Of a stretch of 64,000 nucleotides of DNA, positions 45,731 through 57,243 are shown piece by piece. Below the pieces are notes generated by a model. That model searched no databases, was not told the origin of the DNA, and saw nothing but the letters and a program-made list of their open reading frames with translations. Each line of letters starts with the position of its first letter. The first letter of the stretch is position 1. The translations under genes were made by a program, and so were the position numbers. Source of the stretch: Anniella stebbinsi (taxonomy: Eukaryota > Chordata > Lepidosauria > Squamata > Anniellidae). The stretch is taken from contig JARDYH010000002.1 of assembly GCA_029215795.1 (NCBI GenBank), positions 15,617,001 through 15,681,000 of the forward strand, in the 5' to 3' direction.

Positions 45731-46499
45731 GAGGAGAAACTTCAGATCTGTAGAAGCCTATTTTCTCACTCTGTTGATGTGGAACAAAATCAAATTTGGG
45801 AAATGTGTTGATTTCCTTTTGACAAAAAAGCAACTAATCTGGGTTTTCCATATTACATCTAATTTAGTTGTCTAAAGTTGATGACAACTATGCATGGTTG
45901 GGTCCCGTGTCTCTTTAATGATTCTCCTTAAATAAACATAGTTAATAAAAAGGGGTGCAATCCTGAACGAAAAGCATTAAAATTGAAGTTGTAACATTGC
46001 ACCACAAATAATCCATTAATTGCTAAAGGAAATGGAGGCTTTGGGTGTTGTTTTATATAAACCTCTTATCATACAAGTGTGCAGAAGTGAAATGACCATG
46101 ACTTTATTTACGTGAGTAAATGGAAGCATTTGTATTCAGGAATACCCCATCCTATGGTTTGTGGAGCATTTTGGGTTTTTATGTTTGTCTTTATAGAATT
46201 TTAATATTGTTTCTACTTCATTTTAATAGAATACATTAGTTTGGATGATGTTCTTATTGATAAAAACAATGGATAAAGTTTGGTTTGACTAGGAGGGACA
46301 TTTCAGTCTTTCTGGACTCTCCATCCCTAACCCTAATGGCTCTGCTATGCCAGCAGCTGCTATACCATGGCTAATGCCAGTTTTACATAGTCACAGTCCT
46401 ATGCTTGACCACCAGCAGGTTCAATAGCACAAAATATATGTAGAAAGAAAAGCTAGTAATACTACAACAGTTGGCAGCTACAACAGCAAGCTCTTATCC

Positions 46500-46930
46500 T
46501 AACAGGAGTTAGAACTAGGAACTCTCAACTCTTATGTGTGCCGTTGTCTTGTCTGGTGAGCCATCAGAACTCCTGCTTGAAGCATCTTCCAAGGCAGTAA
46601 ATTGTTCTCAGGCTCTAGATTGCCTTCACCCATCCACACTGACCATTGGGCCCTCCTAGGTGGCTGGTCCCAGGGTCTGGAACACCCTGCTAAGGAAAGC
46701 CAGACCAGCTCCATTTGTGTTGACCATGCCAGCAGGCAAATACAGTTTTGATTTTATTTAGACCAGCTTACTGCGTTTGAGCTGACTTGCTTACCGAAGT
46801 AGATTGTAACTGGTGGGTGCTGTTTTTTGTTTTTTTATTGGTGTGTTTTTAGTTGTGATTTTAATTGATTATTTTATTATTGTTAGCTGCTGCAAGCACT
46901 ATTTAAGTAAAAAGAAATATATAAATGGCT
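46500..46930 (+). mobile_element. Probable L2-type LINE 3' fragment
   Basis: GGAACACCCTGCTAAGGAAA and a T-rich 3' UTR ending GCTGCTGCAAGCACTATTTA and AAATATATAAATGG resemble the C-terminal coding and 3' end layout of the other L2 copies. Support is by layout more than by motif. Confidence 0.35.
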
Positions 46931-47339
46931 TCCTACCTGGATCAGGACTTTGCCTGACCAACAATAGTCTTTCTGGCTTTGATTTGCTTTTTGGGGTTGA
47001 CCTGTGGCTTTGTTACTTGGCATTAGCTCCTGTCCTGACCCCCTTGCTTAATCCCCTGGCAGAACTCCTGGTATCCAGCTCTTGGATCCACTCTGGTAGT
47101 TGTTTATAGCCCAGCCCCAACAAAACCCCACAGAGGAATGTCTGGCTTCCCATCATGGCTATTGCTATTGTAGGGCAGTGAATTTGTGGAATGACCTCCA
47201 ATGTGTTGGATGGCTGCCTGTTTGCCTGTACTGAGACAGTACAGATATGGGGATAGTAATGAAGAATGGATAGCACCCAAAACAGATAATCTTAGTGACT
47301 GCATTCAGTGGGTAAATGAAAACAACTAGGTCATGATTA

Positions 47340-47472
47340 CTAAACATGGTGCTTTCCAGATGCTTTGGATTACAACTCCCACCACCCCTGACCATTGATC
47401 ATGCTGGCTGGTGCTGATGGGAACTGTAGTCTAAAAATCTGGGGGAGGCACCATGTTGGGGAAAGCTGCTCT
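47340..47472. repeat. Squamate palindromic repeat
   Basis: CATGGTGCTTTCCAGATGCT to GGCACCATGTTGGGGAAAGC with GGATTACAACTCCCACCACC inside. Confidence 0.65.
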
Positions 47473-48039
47473 AGGTGTTCTTCAACTAGGTGCCTCGGCT
47501 TAACTCTCCGCAATCCCTCTGATGTTTCTGTTGGAGGAGATAGTGTACTCATTAAGATAATACTCATGCATCCAATGTAGATGTTGCAGTGGGACTGTAC
47601 AGTATATTTGGTTATAGTAGAATATGTCATGTTCCCTGGCTCGTCTTCTGTAAGGGAAAAAAATAAGACATGAGTAGTTTAGTGTTACCTGGAGTGGAGG
47701 ATTTGTTGGCAGCAGGGGCTCCTTTAGTGTACTCTATAGAGGAGATGCTGAACTTGGGATTGAGGGGTTGGGAGACCCTCTAGCCATGGGCACAGCTGTC
47801 TCACTATTTCACCATTTAGTTTCTACCCTTAAAGGTAGCTTAAACTAAAGTAAAAAAAAAAATACACCCGCTCACCATTGCCCCTTAGGAGGGAGGAAAA
47901 AGAAACCTGGAAATGGGGAGAGCAATCATAAAAACATGGCTTGCATGCAATTGGATGTTGGTGTGGAGGTCCTGGCTCATACATTCTTTGAAGGAACTGA
48001 TAGAGGGCATAGGCTTCCATAACATGTAAAAGTGGCTAT

Positions 48040-48368
48040 GAGCTTTTCTACATGAGCCTTTGTTGTGTGCTCATCATTCCCTACTCACGGTTGTTTATGG
48101 GTTCTTTAGGTGATGTCATGACTCTCCAGTTTCCCACTTTCTGCGAGTATGTTTAGAGCAGGAAAAATGGGGTATTATTTCTGACAGCGAAAGGAAGTGT
48201 GATTTCCTCATATCAATTTGCACTATTACACTATACCACAGTGCTACCTGCAGGTTATGTTGTGGAAAAGCAGGAAAGGAAACGCTCCTCATGTAGTGCT
48301 GGGATCTCAATTCTGTGACGAAACTGAAAGTAGATGCAGAGGATTAACAGCCTTGTGTAGAAAAGCCC
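48040..48368. mobile_element. Harbinger-like element, GGGCTTTTCTACAC family
   Basis: GAGCTTTTCTACATGAGCC to CTTGTGTAGAAAAGCCC flanked by TAT at 48037-48039 and 48369-48371. The interior has CACGGTTGTTTATGGGTTCT, shared with 16360-16400. Confidence 0.7.
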
Positions 48369-48418
48369 TATGTGACTATTGTCATAAACAGTTCAATGAA
48401 CATGAATAGTAATAATTA

Positions 48419-48843
48419 GGGTGACCAACTGTCAGGATTTCCCCAGATTTGTCCTGGTTTTTGTTCTATTCTGGATGTCCGGGGGGATTTTCTGTGATTT
48501 TGTATATTGTCCTGGAAAGACACACTTTCCCCTTTAAGGCCGCTATTAGCATTTTGGGAGGGAATTATGTGCTTTCTGGAGGCGCATCATTTCCCTCCCA
48601 CTGCTCCAATCAGGACCTTAAATGGGAAAGTGTGTCATTCCCGAAGATTATAGAAAAGGCCCTGATTGGAGTAGTGGGGGGGGGGGGAGCAGAAATGACA
48701 CACTTTCCCCTCCTCCACTCCAATTGGGGCCTTTAAGGTGGTGGGGTGGGGGATGACGCTTTTTCCAGAGGCCCTGAAAAGTCACTTTCCTGCCCTGCCC
48801 ACAGGTTGTCCTCTTTTTTGGTTTCCCAAATATGGTCACCCTA
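48419..48843. mobile_element. hAT-like element: TAGGGTGACC ends, CCAATTGGAGCAG core
   Basis: It starts TAGGGTGACCAACTGTCAGG and ends AATATGGTCACCCTA. Flanks ATAGTAAT and GTAGTAAT match at 7 of 8 bases. The ends resemble the TAGGGTGACC MITE family, while the core is that of 14797 and 33426. Confidence 0.7.
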
Positions 48844-49171
48844 GTAGTAATTAACGTCATAAATCTCTTTACTTAAAAAAAAACTTTGCTGATAACGTTG
48901 GAGAGTGTAAAAAAGTAATCACAACAAATGTTCTTAAAATACATTGCTTTGTTTTGCAATTTAATCTTGAATATATCTTCACTTCTCCACTGAATTCATT
49001 TTGCTGAGCCACTTAATGAAATCTAAAATTCCATTAAGATACATGACATTGTAACATGTGGGTCCTAATGCATGTTATGATTTAGCATTCAAGCATTGAT
49101 TCAGGAGCACATAAAATTTCCATGCAGAACCGTTTTTGAAGTCCAGATGCTGAAAAGATATGCTCCTCATG

Positions 49172-49308
49172 GCCATCATCCAGGATAGCCTCCCCCAACT
49201 GGGTGCCCTCTGGGAGTGATGGACTGCAGTTCCCATCATCCTCAGACAGTATGGCTGGGGGTGTCATCCAACACATCTGGATGGCACCAAATTAGGGAAG
49301 GCTGATTT
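49172..49308. repeat. Squamate palindromic repeat
   Basis: CCCCCAACTGGGTGCCCTCT to CATCTGGATGGCACCAAATT with GGACTGCAGTTCCCATCATC inside. Confidence 0.65.
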
Positions 49309-49436
49309 AGGCACATTCATGCTTCATCCAGCGTACATGGTTTTGTTTTGGGCAGGTAATAACATGTGATAACCTGAAGTGTACAGCTGATTGGTACTCA
49401 ACTAGGAATGTGTGGCCCCCTACAGTGACAGAGACT

Positions 49437-49766
49437 GGAAACTTTTCTACACAAGGCTGTTATTCACTGCATCGACCTTCATCACAAGAACTGAGCTCTG
49501 AGTTCTACTCAAGGAGCTTTTCCTTTCCTGCTTCTCAGCTACATAACCTCTAGGTGGAGCTGTGCTATGGCAGAAGAGCGCAAACACACAAGTACAATCA
49601 GGGCTTTCAGAAATAATACCCCGTTTTCCCTGTTCTAAAAATAAAAACTGGGAAAGTGTTCTGAAAAAACAGAAGCGAAACTGGAGGATCGCTTCTTCTA
49701 AAGAACCTATAAACAATCGTGAGTAGGAATCAAGAGTCCACAAAAAATGCCTTGTGTAGGAATATT
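49437..49766. mobile_element. GGGCTTTTCTACAC family element, inverted interior
   Basis: AACTTTTCTACACAAGGCTG to GCCTTGTGTAGGAATATTC. The interior reads AGAACCTATAAACAATCGTG, the reverse of the copy at 48040. Confidence 0.6.
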
Positions 49767-50584
49767 CTCATTTCAGTTTACTTAATTTGCATTAGCCATA
49801 AGTCACCACAAAATCCTTAGAAGAAAACAACAACAATGTAAATTCAATACATAAAAACAGTGATAGACGTACTTCCAGTAAGTGTTTCTAGCAGTAAGTT
49901 GCTACTGTGAAGGCACCCCATGAATGAAGATAATAGCCTTTCCTTACATTCCTGGATGAATGCACAAAAGATTGTGAACTGCTCAGATTTTGCTCTGATG
50001 GGAGAGATACAACTTCAATAGCTTCATGGTTTTTTTTTTGTTTTTTTAAAAAAATCTCTATCCCACTAGGTAGATAGATTGAAAATCTGTTTACTTGAGA
50101 TCGCTAATTCAGCAAGGTAGATTCCTCTCTGTTAAATTTAACAAGGTTGCTATCAGTGGAATCGGATGTTCATCACTCGTGAAGGTGCTTTGTGAAGATG
50201 GCTGTTTGTAATATTAATTGTCTTGCCAATCAGAATTAGGGGGGCTACTGCCAGGACTGGCCTTATACAGTAACCTTCAAAAAGCATTGTTTCCCCTTCC
50301 CAGACGGAAATGTTTAGAAGTAGTTACTGTTATCTTCCTATGGATGGGCTTTAGATTGCAAGCTTCTTGGGGTGGAATCCTGTGTTTTTTTTTCTTGGGC
50401 AACCTACATCCCTCCCCTGCCCCCAAAGCACCATTTTATGTTGCTTGGGCTGAAATAGATAATAAATTACTTATATGTTTAAATGCTAGAAACGTCTTCT
50501 CGAAAATGAAAATTAGGGATTGTCTGTATGCCCTGTTTTTCACAGCTATATTTGTGGGACATTAATACAACCATTTTTAGTAAT

Positions 50585-50765
50585 AATTTTATACTCATTT
50601 ATTTATTTATTTATTTAATTACATTTGTATACTGCCCCATAGCCGAAGCTCTCTGGGCGGTTCACATAAGATTAAAACAATTAAAAATAATATACAAAAA
50701 TGTAAACAGCAAAAACATACAATATGCAGACACATTTAAAACCACTATAATAACTTTAAAAAGTT
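50585..50765 (-). mobile_element. L2-type LINE tail, antisense
   Basis: (TTTA)n then TGTATACTGCCCCATAGCCG and AAGCTCTCTGGGCGGTTC is the same tail, in the same orientation, as at 19080-19145. Confidence 0.65.
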
Positions 50766-50900
50766 ATCATCACCTTGAGAACTCATGGTTTATTGTTGGG
50801 CTATTCAGGGTGGTTATCAAGGCATTGTGTGGTTAACAAGCCATCGTGCAGAAAACGCACTGCATTCAGACAACACAGTAACCAATGGTTCCTCAACTTG

Positions 50901-51023
50901 GGCAGGATCTACACTGCTGCTTTATAACGGTTTATAATGGTTTTGACAACTGTTCAGGCCCAGGACACATTAAATATACTGTTTTCAAAGTGTTATATCC
51001 CGCTTGGTAGATCTGGTCCCACA
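50901..51023. repeat. Palindromic MITE, GGGCCAGATCTACAC group
   Basis: GGGCAGGATCTACACTGCTG to GGTAGATCTGGTCCC; core GACAACTGTTCAGGCCCAGG is shared with 42760-42790. Confidence 0.65.
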
Positions 51024-51533
51024 GTTCGACAATAACCCACATTCTACCACTGAGTGAGGGTTAGGGTGTTGTGTAAACCCAACCTTTATTTCCTTTCATT
51101 CAGGCTTGTGCAGATTGCCTTTACATGTTTTAGATAGATCTGGACATATGCACAAATAAGCATTTTGATTTGGCAGATCCCACTAACAGGATGAGATAAT
51201 CCAACTACTCACTAAAGGAATTTGGGTCACGGGGGACTTAAAATGAAAATTATGCCAATTGCTATGAGCATGATTAATAAAAATCACAAGGTAGGCAACC
51301 AAACTACCAAGGGGAGGGGGAATAGGAAGTTAACCAAGAAAAATGCAGAAAGTATTGGACTACTCTGAAACCATGTCCATATGTTTTTGTTCAAGACATC
51401 CAGTAAGCTACAAAATAAAACATTGAAAGACTGGAATATATATGGGATTTGTCTTGCAGTTTAGGATAAAGTGTTAAGACTATGTAAATGTGTGCAGTTT
51501 ATTTGGTGTTATATGATGCCCAAGGAATTCTTA

Positions 51534-52196
51534 GTGCTCCATTACACCTATTTTTGCCCCCTGGTTTGCCCCCGCGGTTTTTTAACACCTTTGCATAAGT
51601 GCGTCAAGGTAATGGTCCCATTCACGTGGATTTGTGGTATTGAGCTGCACCTTGAAACCTCCCTTTTGCTTGTTCGCTCTTCCATTCCATTCCACCCCTT
51701 CTCATTCCACCTCATTGGTTTTGGTACTCTGATGGCTGTGGGCTCCTTCCCCACCTCACTCTGGCTTTGCTGTCAAACGATTTACTGATTTAACGTTTCA
51801 CGGGCTGGGCTCCATTTTTGCGGGCAATGAGGGTGGGGTTGGAGCAGTAAAAAGTGCATTCAACAGACTAAGCACAAGTCCGTTTGTTCGTTCTACATGG
51901 CGTACTGGAGGAAGAGAACCGTCCCGCCCTCCCCTTTCGTCAGCAAGACTCCGTTCAAAGCGCATGCCCCCAACAAAGGAAAAAGCAAGAGAACAGCAAT
52001 ACACAGAAGCTTAAGGGTGCATTACATCCGCTTGGGGAAAATAATTCAGACTTTCCCCTCACCAAAATAATACACAAAATGGAGGAAAAGAGGCGAGATG
52101 GGTGCAGGACAGGGATGACGTCATGTGAGTCCCACGCTACAAACCCAGATATCAGATGTGGCAAGAGTGTGTTAAACCCTGGTGGGATGGAGCTCT
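51534..52196. mobile_element. PIF/Harbinger-like element, GGGCTCCATCACACC family
   Basis: GTGCTCCATTACACC to GGTGGGATGGAGCTC, flanked by TTA at 51531-51533 and 52197-52199. It contains GGATGACGTCATGTGAG at about 52113. Confidence 0.8.
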
Positions 52197-52199
52197 TAG

Positions 52200-53132
52200 T
52201 TTGTAGCAGATTATGGCATGCCGCATTGCATGTTCTTCTTACCCACTTCTTCCTGAATGGCTGCAGAATATCACTGTAGATGTTGTATCTTTCCTACAAG
52301 GAGAGAATGTGCACCATTGCTGTTAGAACAGTTGTGAAGCTTATCTTGACTGTGAAAAGTTTATCTGATATAAGTTTGTAGCATAGGCGACAGATTTTCA
52401 AAATGCTGCTGCTGCTGCTTCCTATATACCCATTAGCATAGCACAAAAGCCCAAACCAGATCTCGGGATGTTGAAACTGATCGGGGTTTTGTCTGATGGA
52501 ATGATGAGCTGCGAGAAACCTGCTGCTAATGTGCCTGCCACACGTAAAAGAAAGTGCCTTATGAAAACCAGGTGTAGCCTTGATTGCCTGTCCGACAGCA
52601 GGAATTGTGCATCTTTTGCTGTTTCTAGCTTGATCTTGTATTGCTTACAGCTGAAGTGAGGTGATTGTGGTCAAGAGACGTTGAGCTCTTGTTCATACTT
52701 GGATTCAATTATTGCATTGATTTATGTGAACAAAACTTAATATCTACATGTAGTAATTGATGCTTTTCAAAAGCGGCCTGAATACTGACTAAAGACTTGA
52801 TTGTGCTTTTGTGGGAGACAAAAGCAGGCAGAAACTTCCAGAATAAGAATCCCAAGGGATTCTGTGGGATACAGTCGGTTGAATTTAACGCATGTATATG
52901 GGATTAGGCCTGTTGTTTCCTTAGGAACAATTCATTATCCTCAGAAGACTGAAACATTAAATGTTTAGCATCGTCTCGTACACAACATTGCTGGGTGGTT
53001 GGAGTCACCACATGGTGGCTGTTATCACATGGGCAGCCATTGGTATACAATGACTCACCCTACAGGTGGCATGTTGAAAATCACAAGGATCTTCCTGGTT
53101 TACAAGGAGCTCTCTGTATCCAAAACTAAGGG
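52200..53132. other. Non-coding stretch
   Basis: Nothing recognised beyond a short GCTGCT run at about 52406. Confidence 0.5.
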
Positions 53133-53592
53133 TACCTCCACAAGAGAGGTTTAATGCTCTTTGAAGGCTCATTATAAATTTTACCTCCACACCAGCGGAG
53201 CGCAAAACGGGCGTAGAGGCGCGTTATCTCCCGGATTATGCGCATTATCGAATGCGCGTTAAATCGCGAGTTTTATTTTGCTCCGGCCGTTAAAGCGCAT
53301 TTTCCCCGTGTGAACAAGCGATTATGCGCATTAACTTCTTGTAAAGCGCTTTTTGGACATCAATTAATGCGCTTCGCCGCCTCTCGCCGCCTCCCGTGCA
53401 GAGGGATTAGGAGTAAATGCGCCTCTGCGATAATGCGCATAATCGCCGTCTTGTAAAGCGCTTTTTGGACATCAATTAATGCGCTTCGCCGCCTCTCGCC
53501 GCCTCCCGTGCAGAGGGATTAGGAGTAAATGCGCCTCTGCGATAATGCGCATAATCGCCGAACCGGGCGCAAAAGCGCATCCTTGTAGAGGA
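53133..53592 (+). mobile_element. CCTCTACAAG / TGCGCA MITE with internal tandem duplication
   Basis: TACCTCCACAAGAGAGG to CTTGTAGAGGAG. A block of about 113 bases starting TCTTGTAAAGCGCTTTTTGG is present twice in a row (about 53337-53447 and 53450-53560), which makes this copy longer than the others. Confidence 0.75.
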
Positions 53593-53768
53593 GTCTTAAC
53601 ACAGCTGCAGATTTTAGAAACATTTCCTAGATATACTCCCTGCAAGACTTTAGAAATAAATGTCCCACTTTAAAGTGCTTTTGCTAAACATTGGGCCTGG
53701 GGTCTCTAATGTGGTCTCTTGGCACCCATCACACTCCGTGATCCTCCTGCTTTTTATTTTATTTCTTA

Positions 53769-53769
<1 letters not shown>

Positions 53770-53807
<38 letters not shown>
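53770..53807. repeat. (AT)n microsatellite
   Basis: Nineteen AT units. Confidence 0.9.
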
Positions 53808-53808
<1 letters not shown>

Positions 53809-54129
53809 TTTATTTTTAAAACTGGGAGGCTGGCCCACTGCAAAGTGAAGTGCTCCCCACTGGTTCCCTCTTTATTTGGGTTCTGGAACTCAGACCCCAC
53901 CTATGCCTTGTATTAGTTTCTTGGACAAGTTACTTTTTGTTTAATCTCATCAGTTTGCCTCCTGAGAAATGAGTATTTTGTGAGTGGCCAAGGCTATCAT
54001 GGCAGCCATTTTGTGAGTGCAGCCATGACACATGCAATATTCCTTTTATGTCCATTGATCCAAAAGATTGAGGACCCCCGGATGATTAGCAAAGCCTCCA
54101 AACAGCTTGAAAGTATTGTCTGACCGCCT

Positions 54130-55490
54130 GGTTGAAACCTTTCTTGCATATTTCCAGATTTCCAGATCTCTTTGTCTCATCATTTAACGATTTATGATGA
54201 CAAGGATGATGATGGATATTTTTCAAATGACTTCCATTCATGTATTGTGTCATTCTTCCTGTATCCTTTTGTAGTTTTTCGATTTTGTTTTCAATTCTGA
54301 TTTGGCATTTTGGTTTGGTCTCTAATCGTCTGTGTGTGTTGGTGGTGGTGGGAGTTTCTGTTTGTTACAGATGAGGACTGCTGTGGCTGCTGCTTAGATG
54401 ACTGCATGGATTTCTTCTAGGTTGCTATCATTGTTAATGTATGGCATGAGTTTACTATTCGTTATGTTTATGAGTTTCTGTGTGTCCTTGTTAAACTTTA
54501 GTCTAGGTAGTGGGTTTCTTTTCGTCGGGTCAGTTTCTCTCCATTTCTCTCCATTTCTTCTGTCAGTTGCTGTTCTGTGTTCATGTTTGTTGGGTGGTTG
54601 TGTGTTTCAGGTTGTGTCGTTGTCTGGGAATCCTCTGGTGGGGTTGTAGTGTCTAGGGCTGCTGTTTCTTCTGTGGATGTTCGTGTGCTTGTTGGTGGTG
54701 CATCTGTGCTATTCATGTTGGTATTTTGTTGTGCTATTTCTTCTTTAACTTTTTGATTTTCATGTTGCGTTAGCCTTTTGTTGTTGATTATAACTCTTTT
54801 TTTATCTATTAGTCTTCGTTCTGTTACAGTGTCCGTCAGGTGGGGATGGATTTCCAGAAATAGTCTATGAAGTTCTGTTCGGTATCCTGATGCTATTGTT
54901 TCGAGTTGTGTGCTTTTATCATAACAACGCATAACGTTACGGTTCATTTCGTCTGACCAAACTATGTGTTGCCGTGGGTGTCCCGCCTTGGTGGTTGTCT
55001 GTGGAACAGGCAAAACACGCCTGGGGGAGTTTGGATGGTTGTGCTTTTCCTTATTCATTGCCTGTTGGTTTCCGTTTTGGCCGACTGTTAGGTTCGTGCA
55101 GCATTCTCGGCCTTGACGCTGCCCGTTTGAGGCTTTTTCTTCTTCTTTCTGGAACTATTTTTCACACTATCAGGTTGGTTAGCCCTGACTAGCGGTGGTT
55201 GGCTAGGGTCCACGGGTGTGTGTGTGCCTGTGTAATTTTGTAGGATTACCCCTTGCAGAGTTATTATTGTTATTATTTTGCAATAGCATGTGCTTTCTCT
55301 CTCTCTGTATATTTGTGTGTGTGTGTGTGTGTAGTGAGTGAGTATGTAAATTAATAATCGCGAGTCCCCCCCCTTTTTTTGTGTATGTGGAGTGTTTAGG
55401 TGCCTATGTATTTTCAACAAAGAGGGAGCAAAGACTCGTGAAGTTCTATTTTTCATGTTTTGAGGCCTGAAATATTTTGTTGTTTCATCA
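54130..55490 (-). mobile_element. R4/Dong-like non-LTR retrotransposon, 5' part
   Basis: A 186-codon minus-strand frame (54498-55058) contains HIVWSDEMNRNVMRCYDKST, YRTELHRLFLEIHP and a RLIDKKRVIINNKRLTQHE block, then a Thr/Gln-rich linker. In another frame it continues as PRLKFNKDTQKLINI and MPYINNDSNLEEIHAVI. This resembles the N-terminal region of R4/Dong ORFs. A 122-codon frame with a basic tail lies upstream (55088-55456), next to (GT)n and (CT)n repeats. The RT domain is absent, so this is an unusual 3'-truncated or rearranged copy. Confidence 0.55.
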
Positions 55491-56449
55491 AGGGTTATTT
55501 ATGCATTTGTTTTGAAGATTTATATCCCACCTTTCAACTGAATGATTGTCATGCTGGAATGATGAGAGTTATAGAGCAACACATCTGGTTGGCGGCACAT
55601 AGGGGAAGGTTAGAGCATGTTTCCCTTTGGTTCTAGTCCCAGGGCAGTTGGAGCTAAACAGGGGAATGTAGGTTCTTGTAGTTGCTCATTCATTGTCCTT
55701 TGACTGGGGCCCGCTTGATCCCCTCACCATGGCGTTCCTGATAGGCTGGGAGGGTGGTTGTTGTTTGTTTGGTCTGATGGTTGTTGGTTGTTGCCAGACA
55801 CCAGAATGTGCTTCCCTTCAGCTCAATCTACATTTGTTGATATTCTTATTGTATGTTTGTACAAAATTTTGTAAAATTAATTCAGTCTATTTATATTGTT
55901 CTTAGTACATTTTTAAAAATTATTTACATTTTCCCTGCTTTTCTGGACTTTGTGTAAATTGAGATTACTTTCCTCCTTGCTTTGTATGGTCATCCATTTA
56001 TCAGAGGACTTTCTTTCCCAAATAAAAAAAAAGTATATGATTAGTGGAAGCAGAATGTAATCAGCTTACTTATTGAACAAATACTGTATGAAAATGTTCT
56101 TGGCTCTTTTAAGTTCTAGTTATTAGCATTTCTGTTCTCCGTTCTAATAATCTCATTACATTTGCTTAACTGCCTTGCACGTTGAGAGTACATTGAACTA
56201 AATGAAACATCAGAAATATACAGCAGGGTGCAACATTCAAAAATAATTTTACTGATGATTCCACTGTGGAAGCACATTTGTTTTGGGTACACGTACAAAC
56301 TTTCCCCTGACCTTGGGTCAAGTACAGGAGAAACGTGTTCTCCCACCTTGCAAGGAAGCTGGATTTGCCCAGGGCTGATTGCTTACAACTCATTTTTGCA
56401 AATAGAAGATTGCAGGCGAAATCTCATCATCAGGTAGTTGAGCAGGGAA

Positions 56450-56570
56450 GGATTCAATCTGCCTGAGATAATGTTGAGCTGCTGCCATCTAGAGTAGGAC
56501 TTACTGGGTTGGTCAGATGGACAAATAGTATGACCCAGTGTAAGGTAGCTTCATGTTTCCATCCTTACTT
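56450..56570 (+). mobile_element. SINE 3' half, same type as 40741
   Basis: GGTCAGATGGACAAATAGTA, then GACCCAGTGTAAGGTAGC and TTCATGTTTCCATCC is the SINE tail; no tRNA-like head. Confidence 0.5.
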
Positions 56571-56744
56571 TGTTTTTCACATTGCCCATCAATACCGATC
56601 TGCTATGGTAATAAGAGATGTCAAGGAACTTGTGTTAAAGAACTTGCAGTGTCAAAAAAGTGTTGCTTTTGATTTTTAAAGTACTTCATGATTTTGGACC
56701 CATGGTACATGAAAGACTATCTATCTGAAATAAGCTGGTTCGCA

Positions 56745-57240
56745 CAAGTCATGCCCCCTCTGGAGGAATTCTCTTCAGATGAGGATCTGAAGCCTTCTGA
56801 GCCAGATGTCCCTGGGGAACAAGAAACTTCAGGGGATCCTGGGGATGACCAAGCAGCTCCTGGCCCTCAGGAGAGAGGACTTCAGACCTTTCCCCTCAAA
56901 AGATGAGGAGTTCTGCTTCCAAGTCAGAGGGAGATGCTGAGCCACTATCCAGCCCCTGAAAATGCTGGTGCCTGAAAGTACAGTCTCAGACCACGGCCAG
57001 TGCAAAAAAGGACCCCTAAAAGGAAGTGACTCCTAATGGGTAGAGCTCTGGTTAGAGAGCTCTAATGTACTGCAGCTGAGCCCTAGGTGGGGCTCAGCAG
57101 GCTGTGGTGATAAAAGCCTTCAGTGTCTGCCTAGCTAGTGCTGGAAACAAAACCGTACTTCCTGCTCCAGTGTTGTCTACCTGGACTGTGTAACGTATCT
57201 GACTGTCTAGGTGTGCTTTGACCTTCGCCTGTTACCTTGG
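56745..57240 (+). other. Possible decayed LTR or LTR-element fragment
   Basis: An acidic open stretch (SSDEDLKPSEPDVPGEQETS) is followed by GGTGATAAAAGCCTTCAGTG, a TATA-like word at about 57110, and CTGTGTAACGTATCTGACTG. This suggests an LTR with adjoining coding remnants, but no paired LTR, primer site or conserved enzyme motif is visible. Confidence 0.25.
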
Positions 57241-57243
57241 CAA

